Part shown: in pieces, positions 34,665 through 42,921 of the stretch
Layout of the letters: the number at the start of each line of letters is the position of its first letter
Numbering within the stretch: position 1 is the first letter of the stretch
Assembly (NCBI GenBank): GCA_934692485.1
Contig: CAKUTX010000003.1
Span: 178,653-242,652 of the forward strand
Reading direction: 5' to 3'
Length of the DNA stretch: 64,000 bases
Origin: an uncultured Candidatus Melainabacteria bacterium
GTDB taxonomy: Bacteria; Cyanobacteriota; Vampirovibrionia; Gastranaerophilales; Gastranaerophilaceae
Notes under the pieces: generated by a model
Databases searched by the model: none
The model's input: only the letters and a program-made list of their open reading frames with translations
Told to the model about the DNA's origin: nothing
Position numbers and translations under genes: made by a program

Positions 34665-36713
34665 TTATAATTTGCTAAAATCCGCGATATGCGAGTATTT
34701 TGACTTTAACAATGTTAATAAAGCGAGTCTGTTTTCCTTAACATTCTCATCTTTATCCATTACCAACACGTCATTAAAGAACTTCTCAACAGATGGGTTA
34801 ATTTCTTCCAACTGTTTCAAATATTTATCATAAGGCATGTCCTCATCAACAGTTCCAATTTGCGATAAAAGCATGCTCTCAGCTGGTTCTTTAAATAAAG
34901 CTTTGTTAACAACTTTTTTACTATCTTCTTTTAGAATTCTTAAAACTCTGTTTGCGCTCTCTAACATAGCTGGAGAATTCAATTTAGAAACAACTTCAAC
35001 CCTACTTACAAAATCATTCAAATCAATAAGAGGGTTTCTATTTGCGGCACAAGCCTCTAAAACATTCTTTGAATATTTATCAGACAAGAAAATAATCAAT
35101 CTTTGAATAAAGAAATCATAAATATCATCTGTAACTTTTCCTGAAACACGATTTACGCAAGAACCTGCAGCTTTTTTAACCTTATCAACAAGTCCTTCTC
35201 CCTCAGTTGGAATTGGCAACAACAATAATGTTTCATTAACCAACTTCGTCAAATCAATTTTTAAATTATTCGCAAGAATAGTTCTGATAATTCCTAAAGC
35301 AGCTCGTCTTACACCCAACGGGTCTGAAGAACCTGTCGGTTTTTTGCCTTCTGCAAAAACAGCACAAATATTGTCAATTTTATCAGCAATACCTACAATT
35401 TGTCCTTCTAGAGTCTTTGCAATATCTCCATCTGCGTTTAACGGAAAATAATGTTCTTTTATCCCTTCACAAACGCTTTCCGGCTCATTTGAAACTCTTG
35501 CATAATCTGCACCGATAAAACCTTGAAGTTCCGTAAATTCAAAAACCAATTTTGTGGCCAAATCTGCTTTTGCCAACAAAGCTGCTCGCTCAACTGTAGG
35601 ATTGCTACCAATCATTAATTTTGAAAGCTTAACCAATCTTTGAGCTTTGTCATACATAGAACCCATTCCTTTTTGGAATGTTATACCTTTAATATCTTCA
35701 ACGTAGTCAACAAGCGGCTTTCTCGTATCCTCATTAAAGAAGAACACAGCATCATCAAGACGAGCTTTGATTACTCGAACATTACCTGCAGCAATATTTT
35801 CAAAATTTTGACCTAAATAATTAGTCATTGTGATAAATTTGTTAATCAATTTTCCATCTTTGTACAATGCAAAATATCTCTGATGAACAGCCATTACCGT
35901 AACAACCAGTTCTTCAGGAAGTTTTAAATATTCGGTAGAAAATTCACAAACAGCCGGAACAGGGTATTCCGTAATAAATGTAACTTCTTCAAGCAAATCA
36001 TCCGTATAATAAGGTTCAGCACCAAGCTTTGCAGCTTCTTCTTTTGCTCTTTCAATAATTAATTGTTTTCTTTCGTCTTGATTTACTATAACATTATGTT
36101 TTCGCATAATTTCAATATAATCGTCAGGACTTGTTATAACCGCTTCTTTTTCCTCAGCAAATCTATGACCGCGAGAAATATTAGAACTTTCTCTATCTAT
36201 AATTTTTATTTTAACTTCTTCATTATCAAGAATTGACACAATCCATCTTATTGGACGAGAAAATTTAACTTCGTTTTCAGCCCAACGCATAAAATGAGAC
36301 CCCTGAAGCTTTAAAACAATAGAAGGAACATTATCTTTCAATAAATTTACAATTGACTTCCCTTTAATCGTAATTTTAGCATGCAAGTAATCATTTTCAA
36401 TATATAAATCTTCTGGATTTACACCGTTTTTCTTGCAAAAACCTTCGCCTGCTCTAGTCAAATTTCCGTTTTCGTCATACGCAACTTTTTTGATAGGACC
36501 TTTAACAATTTTTTCTTCATCTTTGCTTTGTTTCTCAAGACCTGAAACTATTACAGCAAGACGTCTCGGAGTTGCATAAACATTAACATCTCCAAACTCC
36601 ACTTTATTATTATTCAAAAAAGCTTCAAATCCATTCTTCAACTGCGAAATCGCAGACGGGATAAACTTATACGGTAATTCTTCACATCCAACTTCTAATA
36701 AATATTTACTCAT
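34665..36713 (-). CDS. glyS: glycyl-tRNA synthetase beta subunit
   Basis: GlyS is the tRNA-binding subunit of the heterotetrameric glycyl-tRNA synthetase. The 682 residues match the family. EVGCEELPYKF, YATPRRLAVIVSG, KGPIKKVAYDENGNLTRAGEGFCKKNG, WGENEVKFSRPIRWIVSIL-type (here WAENEVKFSRPIRW), and the long beta-subunit HD-like ADKIDNICAVFAEGKKPTGSSDPLGVRR follow in order. The alpha subunit glyQ is not in the window. AAAGGAT lies before the ATG. Confidence 0.95.
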   Translation of the reverse strand: MSKYLLEVGCEELPYKFIPSAISQLKNGFEAFLNNNKVEFGDVNVYATPRRLAVIVSGLEKQSKDEEKIVKGPIKKVAYDENGNLTRAGEGFCKKNGVNPEDLYIENDYLHAKITIKGKSIVNLLKDNVPSIVLKLQGSHFMRWAENEVKFSRPIRWIVSILDNEEVKIKIIDRESSNISRGHRFAEEKEAVITSPDDYIEIMRKHNVIVNQDERKQLIIERAKEEAAKLGAEPYYTDDLLEEVTFITEYPVPAVCEFSTEYLKLPEELVVTVMAVHQRYFALYKDGKLINKFITMTNYLGQNFENIAAGNVRVIKARLDDAVFFFNEDTRKPLVDYVEDIKGITFQKGMGSMYDKAQRLVKLSKLMIGSNPTVERAALLAKADLATKLVFEFTELQGFIGADYARVSNEPESVCEGIKEHYFPLNADGDIAKTLEGQIVGIADKIDNICAVFAEGKKPTGSSDPLGVRRAALGIIRTILANNLKIDLTKLVNETLLLLPIPTEGEGLVDKVKKAAGSCVNRVSGKVTDDIYDFFIQRLIIFLSDKYSKNVLEACAANRNPLIDLNDFVSRVEVVSKLNSPAMLESANRVLRILKEDSKKVVNKALFKEPAESMLLSQIGTVDEDMPYDKYLKQLEEINPSVEKFFNDVLVMDKDENVKENRLALLTLLKSKYSHIADFSKL

Positions 36714-36778
36714 GATTTAATATCCTTTAAATTCTACTGTACTTCGATTATATACTTGAAAAAAGAGAATGTAAAGAA

Positions 36779-36994
36779 TTACTTACTCCAGACAGAATTT
36801 AGTTCAATCCCAAGCGCCTCGCAAAGTTTTACAACAATAACAATCGTCGGATTAGCCTTTCTATTTTCAATCATATTCAAGTATTTTGTAGAAATATCAA
36901 CCATTTCCGCAAGTTTTTCTTGAGAAATGCGCCTCTGCAAACGTGCTAATCGAATATTATCCGAAACTTTATCTAAAATAGATTTGTCATCCAT
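36779..36994 (-). CDS. small XRE-family helix-turn-helix regulator
   Basis: This 71-residue HTH_3 protein has NIRLARLQRRISQEKLAEMVDISTKYLNMIENRKANPTI and VVKLCEALGIELNSVW. It is divergent from the repeat-containing pilin gene at 37185. A near-perfect promoter with an overlapping inverted repeat lies in the shared region, suggesting autoregulation and control of the pilin gene. Its XRE-pilin arrangement mirrors that at 28120-29122. Confidence 0.85.
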   Translation of the reverse strand: MDDKSILDKVSDNIRLARLQRRISQEKLAEMVDISTKYLNMIENRKANPTIVIVVKLCEALGIELNSVWSK

Positions 36995-37012
36995 AAAAAT
37001 ATTTTACATAGT

Positions 37013-37045
37013 TTGACAATATATGAATATCTAGTATAATTCATA
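37013..37045 (+). promoter_or_regulatory. consensus promoter with overlapping inverted repeat
   Basis: TTGACA (37013-37018), 16 bases, TATAAT (37035-37040). Arms TATGAAT (37022-37028) and ATTCATA (37039-37045) flank and overlap the -10 box, a good candidate operator for the adjacent XRE protein. Transcription would run towards the pilin gene 37185 with a leader of about 140 bases. Confidence 0.65.
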
Positions 37046-37184
37046 ATACGGAATTATATTTCATGTTTATAGAAAAATATGTCATTAAATAAGAAATATA
37101 TTGCCTTTACATAAAAGTATATCTTGAAAAAACAGAAATAATAGTTTATTATGAGAAGTAATACATCAAATTTGGAGAAACGAT

Positions 37185-38387
37185 ATGGATAAAATTCATC
37201 AAAAAATCAATGCTACGCACATAGCCCCTGAATGGGAGAGCAAGCCGAGCGAAACTTGTTCCCTCGCCCCTCGTAGGGAGAGCGGATTTGCGTACGGACG
37301 GAGCGAAACTTGTTCCCTCGCCCCTCGTAGGGAGAGCGGATTTGCGTACGGACGGAACGAAGTGAGTCCGGATAGCGAACAGATTGAGCATGTTATTGCG
37401 GAGCAATTTATGCGAAACTCTGTGAGCGTGGAGCAAATCCAAGACGGGCTAGGGAGAGGGGGCCAAGACGAACGTTGCCGTTTAACGCGAGGCGCAGACA
37501 AGCCGAGCAGAGGTCAAGAACTATACCCTCGCCCCTTTGTGGGAGAGGGTGTCCGAAGGACGGGTGAGGGGTCCCATCCCGATAAGATTGCGCAACAAGT
37601 GCGCAATGACAGTGTTAGTTCCCTCGCCCCTCGAGGGAGAGGGTTAGGGAGAGGGGGCCAAGTAGCTTTTACATTGGCGGAAGTCCTAATCACTCTTGGC
37701 ATAATCGGTGTTGTTGCAGCGATTACGTTGCCGAGCTTGATACAAAACTACCAAAAGAAAGCACTTGCGACACAGACACAAAAGTTTTATTCAATGATGT
37801 CACAAGCTGTGAAACAATATATGGCAGATTATGGAGTAGATGACTTGCGCAACACCCCTCTTGCCAGTGATAATTATGAAGATTCCGAGTCTCCTGAAGC
37901 TATGGCTTCTATTCGAGATTTTGCAACTAAATACTTAAAAGTTGTTCGCGAATGTGAAGATATTGAAATTGATGATGGAATTCATGATAGTTCTTGTTTT
38001 GCGCCTGTATATAGAAGGTGGGATAATTCAATATATGAATACCACCCTATGGAATTTGATTATGTACTAGCTGATGGTAGTACCATTTCTATATTTTATT
38101 ATGGAAATAAAGAGACTCCAGGTCCAATTGATTTATATGTAGATGTAAATGGTAAAAAAGGTCCAAATAGATTTGGTTATGATTATTGGGCAATGAGTAT
38201 ATTTTATGATGGAGTTATTGATGAAGGAACAGTTACTCCTGAATGTCGAAAAGAAGGGGATTGTATAGATTATGGAGATACTCCATCGGAAATTAGAGAA
38301 TATAAATTTGAAAATACTTGTAAATCTGGGCACTACGGTGGTTGTTTTGGTCACTTGTTAGAAAACGGCTTCAAATTCGATTACTAA
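37185..38387 (+). CDS. prepilin-like protein with long repeat-encoded leader
   Basis: The open frame is 400 residues. GGAG lies before the ATG. Residues 1-10 (MDKIHQKINA) look like a normal start, but the prepilin motif VAFTLAEVLITLGIIGVVAA begins only near residue 162. The intervening 150 residues come from GC-rich repeat DNA, including an exact 54-bp in-frame duplication (SETCSLAPRRESGFAYGR twice) and modules shared with the leader of the pilin at 6286. Normal leaders here are four to six residues, so the insert either blocks or alters processing. The rest has VDVNGKKGPNRFGYDYW and paired cysteines typical of these pilins. Confidence 0.8.
   Translation: MDKIHQKINATHIAPEWESKPSETCSLAPRRESGFAYGRSETCSLAPRRESGFAYGRNEVSPDSEQIEHVIAEQFMRNSVSVEQIQDGLGRGGQDERCRLTRGADKPSRGQELYPRPFVGEGVRRTGEGSHPDKIAQQVRNDSVSSLAPRGRGLGRGGQVAFTLAEVLITLGIIGVVAAITLPSLIQNYQKKALATQTQKFYSMMSQAVKQYMADYGVDDLRNTPLASDNYEDSESPEAMASIRDFATKYLKVVRECEDIEIDDGIHDSSCFAPVYRRWDNSIYEYHPMEFDYVLADGSTISIFYYGNKETPGPIDLYVDVNGKKGPNRFGYDYWAMSIFYDGVIDEGTVTPECRKEGDCIDYGDTPSEIREYKFENTCKSGHYGGCFGHLLENGFKFDY
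37200..37670 (+). repeat. GC-rich modular repeat block inside pilin 5' coding region
   Basis: About 470 bp that is clearly richer in GC than its surroundings. It contains direct repeats (54 bp at 37248-37355; GGGAGAGGGGGCCAAG twice), partial palindromes with CCCTCGCCCC / GGGGCGAGGG-like character, and modules shared with 7023-7200. Confidence 0.8.
37248..37355 (+). repeat. 54-bp in-frame tandem duplication
   Basis: Two identical copies (37248-37301 and 37302-37355), each 18 codons, encoding SETCSLAPRRESGFAYGR. The third repetition starts with AACGAAGTG and diverges. Confidence 0.95.
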
Positions 38388-38414
38388 TTAAATTTCCAAA
38401 TAACACATTAAATA

Positions 38415-38442
38415 ACAAAGCATTCATTAATGAATGCTTTGT
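38415..38442. repeat. 28-bp perfect palindrome
   Basis: ACAAAGCATTCATT followed by its exact reverse complement, with no loop, between convergent genes. There is no T-run after it, so it is a poor intrinsic terminator and may be a structural or recombination palindrome. Confidence 0.75.
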
Positions 38443-38488
38443 CTAGATATACTAATGAATGTATTACAAAATAGTTGCTTAATAAAAA

Positions 38489-39478
38489 CTAATTTGAATA
38501 ACCGTCAACATGGTTTTTGTGCCAATTCCATGCTGTTGAAATTATTTCCTCTAGATTTGCATGTTCTGGTTTCCAGCCCAATATTTTTTTAGCTTTTTCG
38601 CTGGAAGCAACTAATCTTGCTGGATCGCCTGCACGTCTTGGAGTCGTTTTTGCTGGAATTGAATGACCTGTTACCTTTCTTGCAGTGTCAATAACTTCTT
38701 TTACAGAAAAGCCAACACCATTTCCAAGGTTAAATATATTGCTTTCTCCGCCATTTCTTAAGTAATTTACAGCTTTAATATGAGCTTGGGCCAAATCTGT
38801 TACATGAATGTAATCTCTTATACACGTTCCATCTTGCGTTTCGTAATCATCTCCAAATATCGAAATAAATTCTCTTTTCCCATTTGGAACTTGCAAAATT
38901 AGAGGGATTAAATGTGTTTCAACAGCGTGATCTTCGCCAATTTTCCCTGATACATGTGCCCCACAAGCATTAAAATATCGAAGGGAAACGTATTTTATTC
39001 CGTGAGCCATCCCAACCCATTTAAACATTTTTTCCATTGATAATTTTGTTTCGCCATAAGTATTTGTTGGTTCAGTCTTATCTGTTTCTAATATCGGAAG
39101 CTTTTCGGGCTCTCCGTAAGTTGCGGCAGTTGATGAAAACACTATTTTGTCAATACCATTTGCAACCATTGAATCTAAAAGAATTTTTGTCCCACAAAGA
39201 TTATTATCATAATATTTTAAAGGAAGCTCCATGCTTTCTCCAACAAGAGAACATGCCGCAAAATGGATTACTGCATCAATTTTTTCTTTTTGAAACAGAT
39301 TATCCAAAAATTCTCTATCTCTTAAATCGCCTTTATAAAATCTTGCTTTGGGATGAATTGCCTCAACATGCCCTGTTTGCAAATTATCTGCAACAACAAC
39401 ATCTTCTCCATTATCAATTAGCTCATAAACAGTGTGTGAACCAATATAACCTGCGCCACCTAAAACTAAAATTGTCAT
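38489..39478 (-). CDS. galE: UDP-glucose 4-epimerase
   Basis: Interconverts UDP-glucose and UDP-galactose (or the N-acetyl forms). This extended SDR of 329 residues has VLGGAGYIGSH (NAD binding), SSTAATYGEP and the catalytic TYGETKLSMEK (YxxxK), RYFNACGA, and FNLGNGVGFSVKEV. Substrate breadth cannot be seen. CGAGGGTAA precedes the ATG. Probably feeds cell-surface glycan synthesis. Confidence 0.94.
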   Translation of the reverse strand: MTILVLGGAGYIGSHTVYELIDNGEDVVVADNLQTGHVEAIHPKARFYKGDLRDREFLDNLFQKEKIDAVIHFAACSLVGESMELPLKYYDNNLCGTKILLDSMVANGIDKIVFSSTAATYGEPEKLPILETDKTEPTNTYGETKLSMEKMFKWVGMAHGIKYVSLRYFNACGAHVSGKIGEDHAVETHLIPLILQVPNGKREFISIFGDDYETQDGTCIRDYIHVTDLAQAHIKAVNYLRNGGESNIFNLGNGVGFSVKEVIDTARKVTGHSIPAKTTPRRAGDPARLVASSEKAKKILGWKPEHANLEEIISTAWNWHKNHVDGYSN

Positions 39479-39535
39479 TATAATTACCCTCGCTTTTCCT
39501 TATTATACAACAAATTTTTGTGATAAACTAAAATT

Positions 39536-40624
39536 ATGAAAAATATTTTTTCGAACGAAATTAATATGCTAAAAGCTCTTGCTATAATGCTCGTTGTTTC
39601 AGGGCATTTAGAATTTTCGCTTCTTGGAATTTTTCCTCCATATTCATTTCAACTTGCGTTATTTTTCTTTATTTCTGGATGTTTGTTTAAAGATAAATAC
39701 TTGGATGACGTTACAACTTTTTTTGAACGTCGTATAAAGAGTCTTTTAGTGCCATATTTTTTGTACAATGTTTTTTATATGTTTGTGACTATTGGAATTG
39801 CAAAGGTTACAGGGAAATTCTGGGGAATGCCGCTGAGTTTTAAAAACTTTTTTATAACACCTTTTTTAAATGGTCACCAATTTGATTTATCCTGCCCTTT
39901 ATGGTTTGTTACACAACTATTCATGACAATGATTGTATTTTTATTTTTATTTAGGGCCATGAATAATATAACTAAGAATAAATTCATCCATTTAGCATTT
40001 TTTATGATAATTGGATTATTGGCAATCCCTTTTGACAAAATATTTCCATTAACTCCGATAATGCTTGTAGTTGTAAGAACTATGATGTCATTGTTCTTTG
40101 TGTATCTTGGGTATTTTTATACTCATTACATCAAAGATAATTATAATATTTTTACCCCTAAATGGTTTGGAAGCATAATAGTACTGCAATCCATATTATG
40201 GATGTTTAATCGAGATTTTTCTCCTGAACATGGTATCGGATTAAGTTACGTTTTGGTTTGGGGAAGATTTGACAACCAACTAATTGTCCCAATTATAACA
40301 AGTATTACTGGAATTTGGGCATCACTATTCACTGTAAAAATTCTTTATCCATACCTTAAAAATGTTAAATTTATTGAAAATATGGGAAGCGTTACTTATC
40401 ACATTATGGCAAACCATCTATTTATAATGTATATTATCACTGCAATTTTAATGTATATAAACGGAATTCCTATTTCTGAGCGAGCAAATCACGACATTTA
40501 TTGGATTTATAACCCAATTCAAACGACTTATTTATATTTTGTAATCACAATGATTGCAACGACATACATAGGAGTCGGGCTTAAAAAACTACATAATAAA
40601 ATTCTTGAATTCACAAAACGGTAA
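39536..40624 (+). CDS. acyltransferase 3 family membrane protein
   Basis: This 362-residue protein has about 10 membrane helices. The N-terminal NEINMLKALAIMLVVSGH carries the conserved His of acyltransferase 3, and FFISGCLF and RRIKSLLVPYFLYNV follow as in OafA/WecH-like enzymes that O-acetylate surface polysaccharides. The acceptor is unknown. The surface-glycan genes further downstream fit that role. Confidence 0.88.
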   Translation: MKNIFSNEINMLKALAIMLVVSGHLEFSLLGIFPPYSFQLALFFFISGCLFKDKYLDDVTTFFERRIKSLLVPYFLYNVFYMFVTIGIAKVTGKFWGMPLSFKNFFITPFLNGHQFDLSCPLWFVTQLFMTMIVFLFLFRAMNNITKNKFIHLAFFMIIGLLAIPFDKIFPLTPIMLVVVRTMMSLFFVYLGYFYTHYIKDNYNIFTPKWFGSIIVLQSILWMFNRDFSPEHGIGLSYVLVWGRFDNQLIVPIITSITGIWASLFTVKILYPYLKNVKFIENMGSVTYHIMANHLFIMYIITAILMYINGIPISERANHDIYWIYNPIQTTYLYFVITMIATTYIGVGLKKLHNKILEFTKR

Positions 40625-40680
40625 TATTTATTTATATAATAGCAATTTTTTTTAACTTTTTGTTTTTATAACTATAGGTT

Positions 40681-41736
40681 ATGTTAAATAATGTAGTAGG
40701 GAATAATCTGAATATTGATGGCTGCATGCCTGTAAAAACAGCTTCTCCAGTTTTTAGGGGCAGCAAAGTTGATTTGTCTCAAAAACCAGATGAATTTGTA
40801 AGACAGAATGATAAAAATCAAGAGCCAAAAAAGCGACACTCAATACTTATGCAAATGGGCTTGAGTATACTGGCGCTTGGGGGAATAGTCGCTGCTGCAA
40901 TATTGACGAAAGGGAAAACTTCCAAAACCAGTAAATCTGTAATAAAACAACAAGCTCCTGTTGATGAATTACAAAAACTGGTTGAAAACGGAAAAATCAG
41001 TCAGGAATACCTGAATATTTTCAAAAAAACAAAAGATTTGGAAGGAAATGAATTTATTGCGCAAGCTTATTCTGAGCTTTTATCTACAATGGGATACGGG
41101 AAAACTGGTCCAAGATTGAGAATAAAAACAAACGCGTCAAATGGTGGGTGTTCCGCAAACGAAATAGTAATTTCAACTAAAACATATAACAACAAAATGG
41201 ATCAACTAGAAGTTTTAAGACATGAATTAGAACATTTTAGGCAAAACGATATGGCATACAGAGCTTTTGGGAAAGACCAATATGTAGAAGCCAAAGCTGC
41301 ACCAACCATTGAAAAATTAAAAATGAACGAAGAATTTTGTAAAGAGAAATTCAATGGCAGAATTTTTTCTGAAGTTAGCCCATCAGAATTAGAAAGTTTT
41401 ATGGCAAGATTAAAAATGCAAATTGCAGAAGATGCAAAAATTTATGAAACAACATTAAAACAAAAAGGAATTATTCCAAGTGGGACTCCGGAATATAATG
41501 AAGCGAAAAAATACTTGGAAGGTTTCCGAAATTACAGAACTCCATCTATGATTTTAACCAAAGCAGAAAGGATGCTTGGGTATTCCGTATTAGAACAGAC
41601 AAACCCTACGAAGTATAAAGAAGTTGAAAAGTTATTCAAAGAATATCATAACAACGAACTTGAAAAAGGTGCATTCAAAGAGGGTGACACAATTAAAGAA
41701 ATGTATGATGAATTTTTAGAAGCTTTGGGGCTATAA
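40681..41736 (+). CDS. HEXXH zincin-like protein with N-terminal FRG motif and membrane segment
   Basis: This 351-residue protein has PVFRGSK (FRG at 25-27), one hydrophobic helix (about 57-80, SILMQMGLSILALGGIVAAAIL), and a candidate zinc motif RHELEHFRQND (HELEH at 181-185) in the predicted soluble domain. No third ligand can be identified with certainty, so peptidase activity is an inference. No known family is named. SD is weak (TAGG). Confidence 0.68.
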   Translation: MLNNVVGNNLNIDGCMPVKTASPVFRGSKVDLSQKPDEFVRQNDKNQEPKKRHSILMQMGLSILALGGIVAAAILTKGKTSKTSKSVIKQQAPVDELQKLVENGKISQEYLNIFKKTKDLEGNEFIAQAYSELLSTMGYGKTGPRLRIKTNASNGGCSANEIVISTKTYNNKMDQLEVLRHELEHFRQNDMAYRAFGKDQYVEAKAAPTIEKLKMNEEFCKEKFNGRIFSEVSPSELESFMARLKMQIAEDAKIYETTLKQKGIIPSGTPEYNEAKKYLEGFRNYRTPSMILTKAERMLGYSVLEQTNPTKYKEVEKLFKEYHNNELEKGAFKEGDTIKEMYDEFLEALGL

Positions 41737-41933
41737 ATTATTAACCCTCTATACTGCTCTTTTGGGGAATTTGTATAACTGATATTTTCTGCGATACATA
41801 TATTATGAATTTGGCAATAAAAATAATCAATTATTTTTGTTTATATGTATTGCAATTAAATCAAATACATAATTTTGACGGATTATGCAATCTGTTCAAA
41901 CGCTTTTTCATTGGATAATAGAGGATTTACAAT

Positions 41934-42839
41934 ATGGATAATATATTAAAGTCTATAATTATTTTAATTGTACTTGTCGCAATCGGTGGAGCTTACCTAA
42001 ACTATAGAACCAGCACATATGTAACGGCAGAATTCAAAACATTACGACCTTTTCAGACATCTGCGCCAATTTATTACAATGGTTTTAAAATAGGAAAGAT
42101 TGTAAAAGTTTTTCCAAACAAAAATTACACGGCAACCGTTGTTACAATGAAGCTTTATCCGAAACATTTAAGATTTCCAATCAATATTTCTGCAAATTTA
42201 AAGAAAGAAAAAAATCATAGAAATAAAAAATATGATTATATCGACTTAATTTATCCAAAATCTCCATCAATCTATTATTTAAAAAATGGAGATAGAATTT
42301 CTGGCAAAACGACAGTAGAACTTGAATCTTTTCTTTCAAACCAAGATCCTGAAACATTAGAAGAAATGCGAATGGAAATCGCAAATACCATAAAAAACTT
42401 AAACATAACTGTTCAAGCCATTGGAGATTTATTTATTACACTAAATTCTATGGCTGGAGATGTTAGCCCAAATGTTGTTAAGGCCTCAAAAGATTTCAGC
42501 AGCAGTTCTTCTAATCTTGTCAAAATATCAGAAAACGTAAACACATTTTCAAATAATGTTAATGAGTTTTCTGACAACGTAAATACGGCATTAAATCCAG
42601 AAAGAATTGATAATACCGCAGAGAACGTTCAGGTCGTAAGTAAAAATATAAAATTAATGACACAAGAATTAAATAATACAATGTTGCAAGTTACATGCTC
42701 GATAGAACAAATTAACAGAATTTTGAATAATATTAATGAAATGACCGCTGGTTTAAATTGTACAATGAAAAAACCTTTTGGAGGAATGCGAATGATATTT
42801 GGAAGTCCGATAGGCACAAAAAAATGTGGCTGTAAATAA
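41934..42839 (+). CDS. MlaD/MCE domain-containing membrane protein
   Basis: This 301-residue protein has an N-terminal anchor helix (about 7-25), one MCE domain (about 30-115, with YNGFKIGKIVKV) and a long helical tail. Members form hexameric lipid-transport rings between membranes in the Mla/TGD systems of Gram-negatives and chloroplasts. The tail has repeated SENVNTFSNNVNEFSDNVNT heptad-like units. No MlaE or MlaF partners are adjacent. AGAGGAT precedes the ATG. Confidence 0.85.
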   Translation: MDNILKSIIILIVLVAIGGAYLNYRTSTYVTAEFKTLRPFQTSAPIYYNGFKIGKIVKVFPNKNYTATVVTMKLYPKHLRFPINISANLKKEKNHRNKKYDYIDLIYPKSPSIYYLKNGDRISGKTTVELESFLSNQDPETLEEMRMEIANTIKNLNITVQAIGDLFITLNSMAGDVSPNVVKASKDFSSSSSNLVKISENVNTFSNNVNEFSDNVNTALNPERIDNTAENVQVVSKNIKLMTQELNNTMLQVTCSIEQINRILNNINEMTAGLNCTMKKPFGGMRMIFGSPIGTKKCGCK

Positions 42840-42921
42840 TTAATTTATATTGCTCAAGTGGGGAATGTTTTTTCGTATAAGATAACTTAAAATAAAACAG
42901 TAATTAGAAATAGAGGAAAGT

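Noticed and set aside
37248-37355. Possible CRISPR array
   Set aside because: Only two directly abutting copies without spacers, inside coding sequence.
37149-37702. Minus-strand open frames over the repeat block (CNVNP/PTRGEGTSFAP type)
   Set aside because: They are reverse reads of the GC-rich repeats, and the plus-strand gene has the SD, prepilin motif and family similarity.
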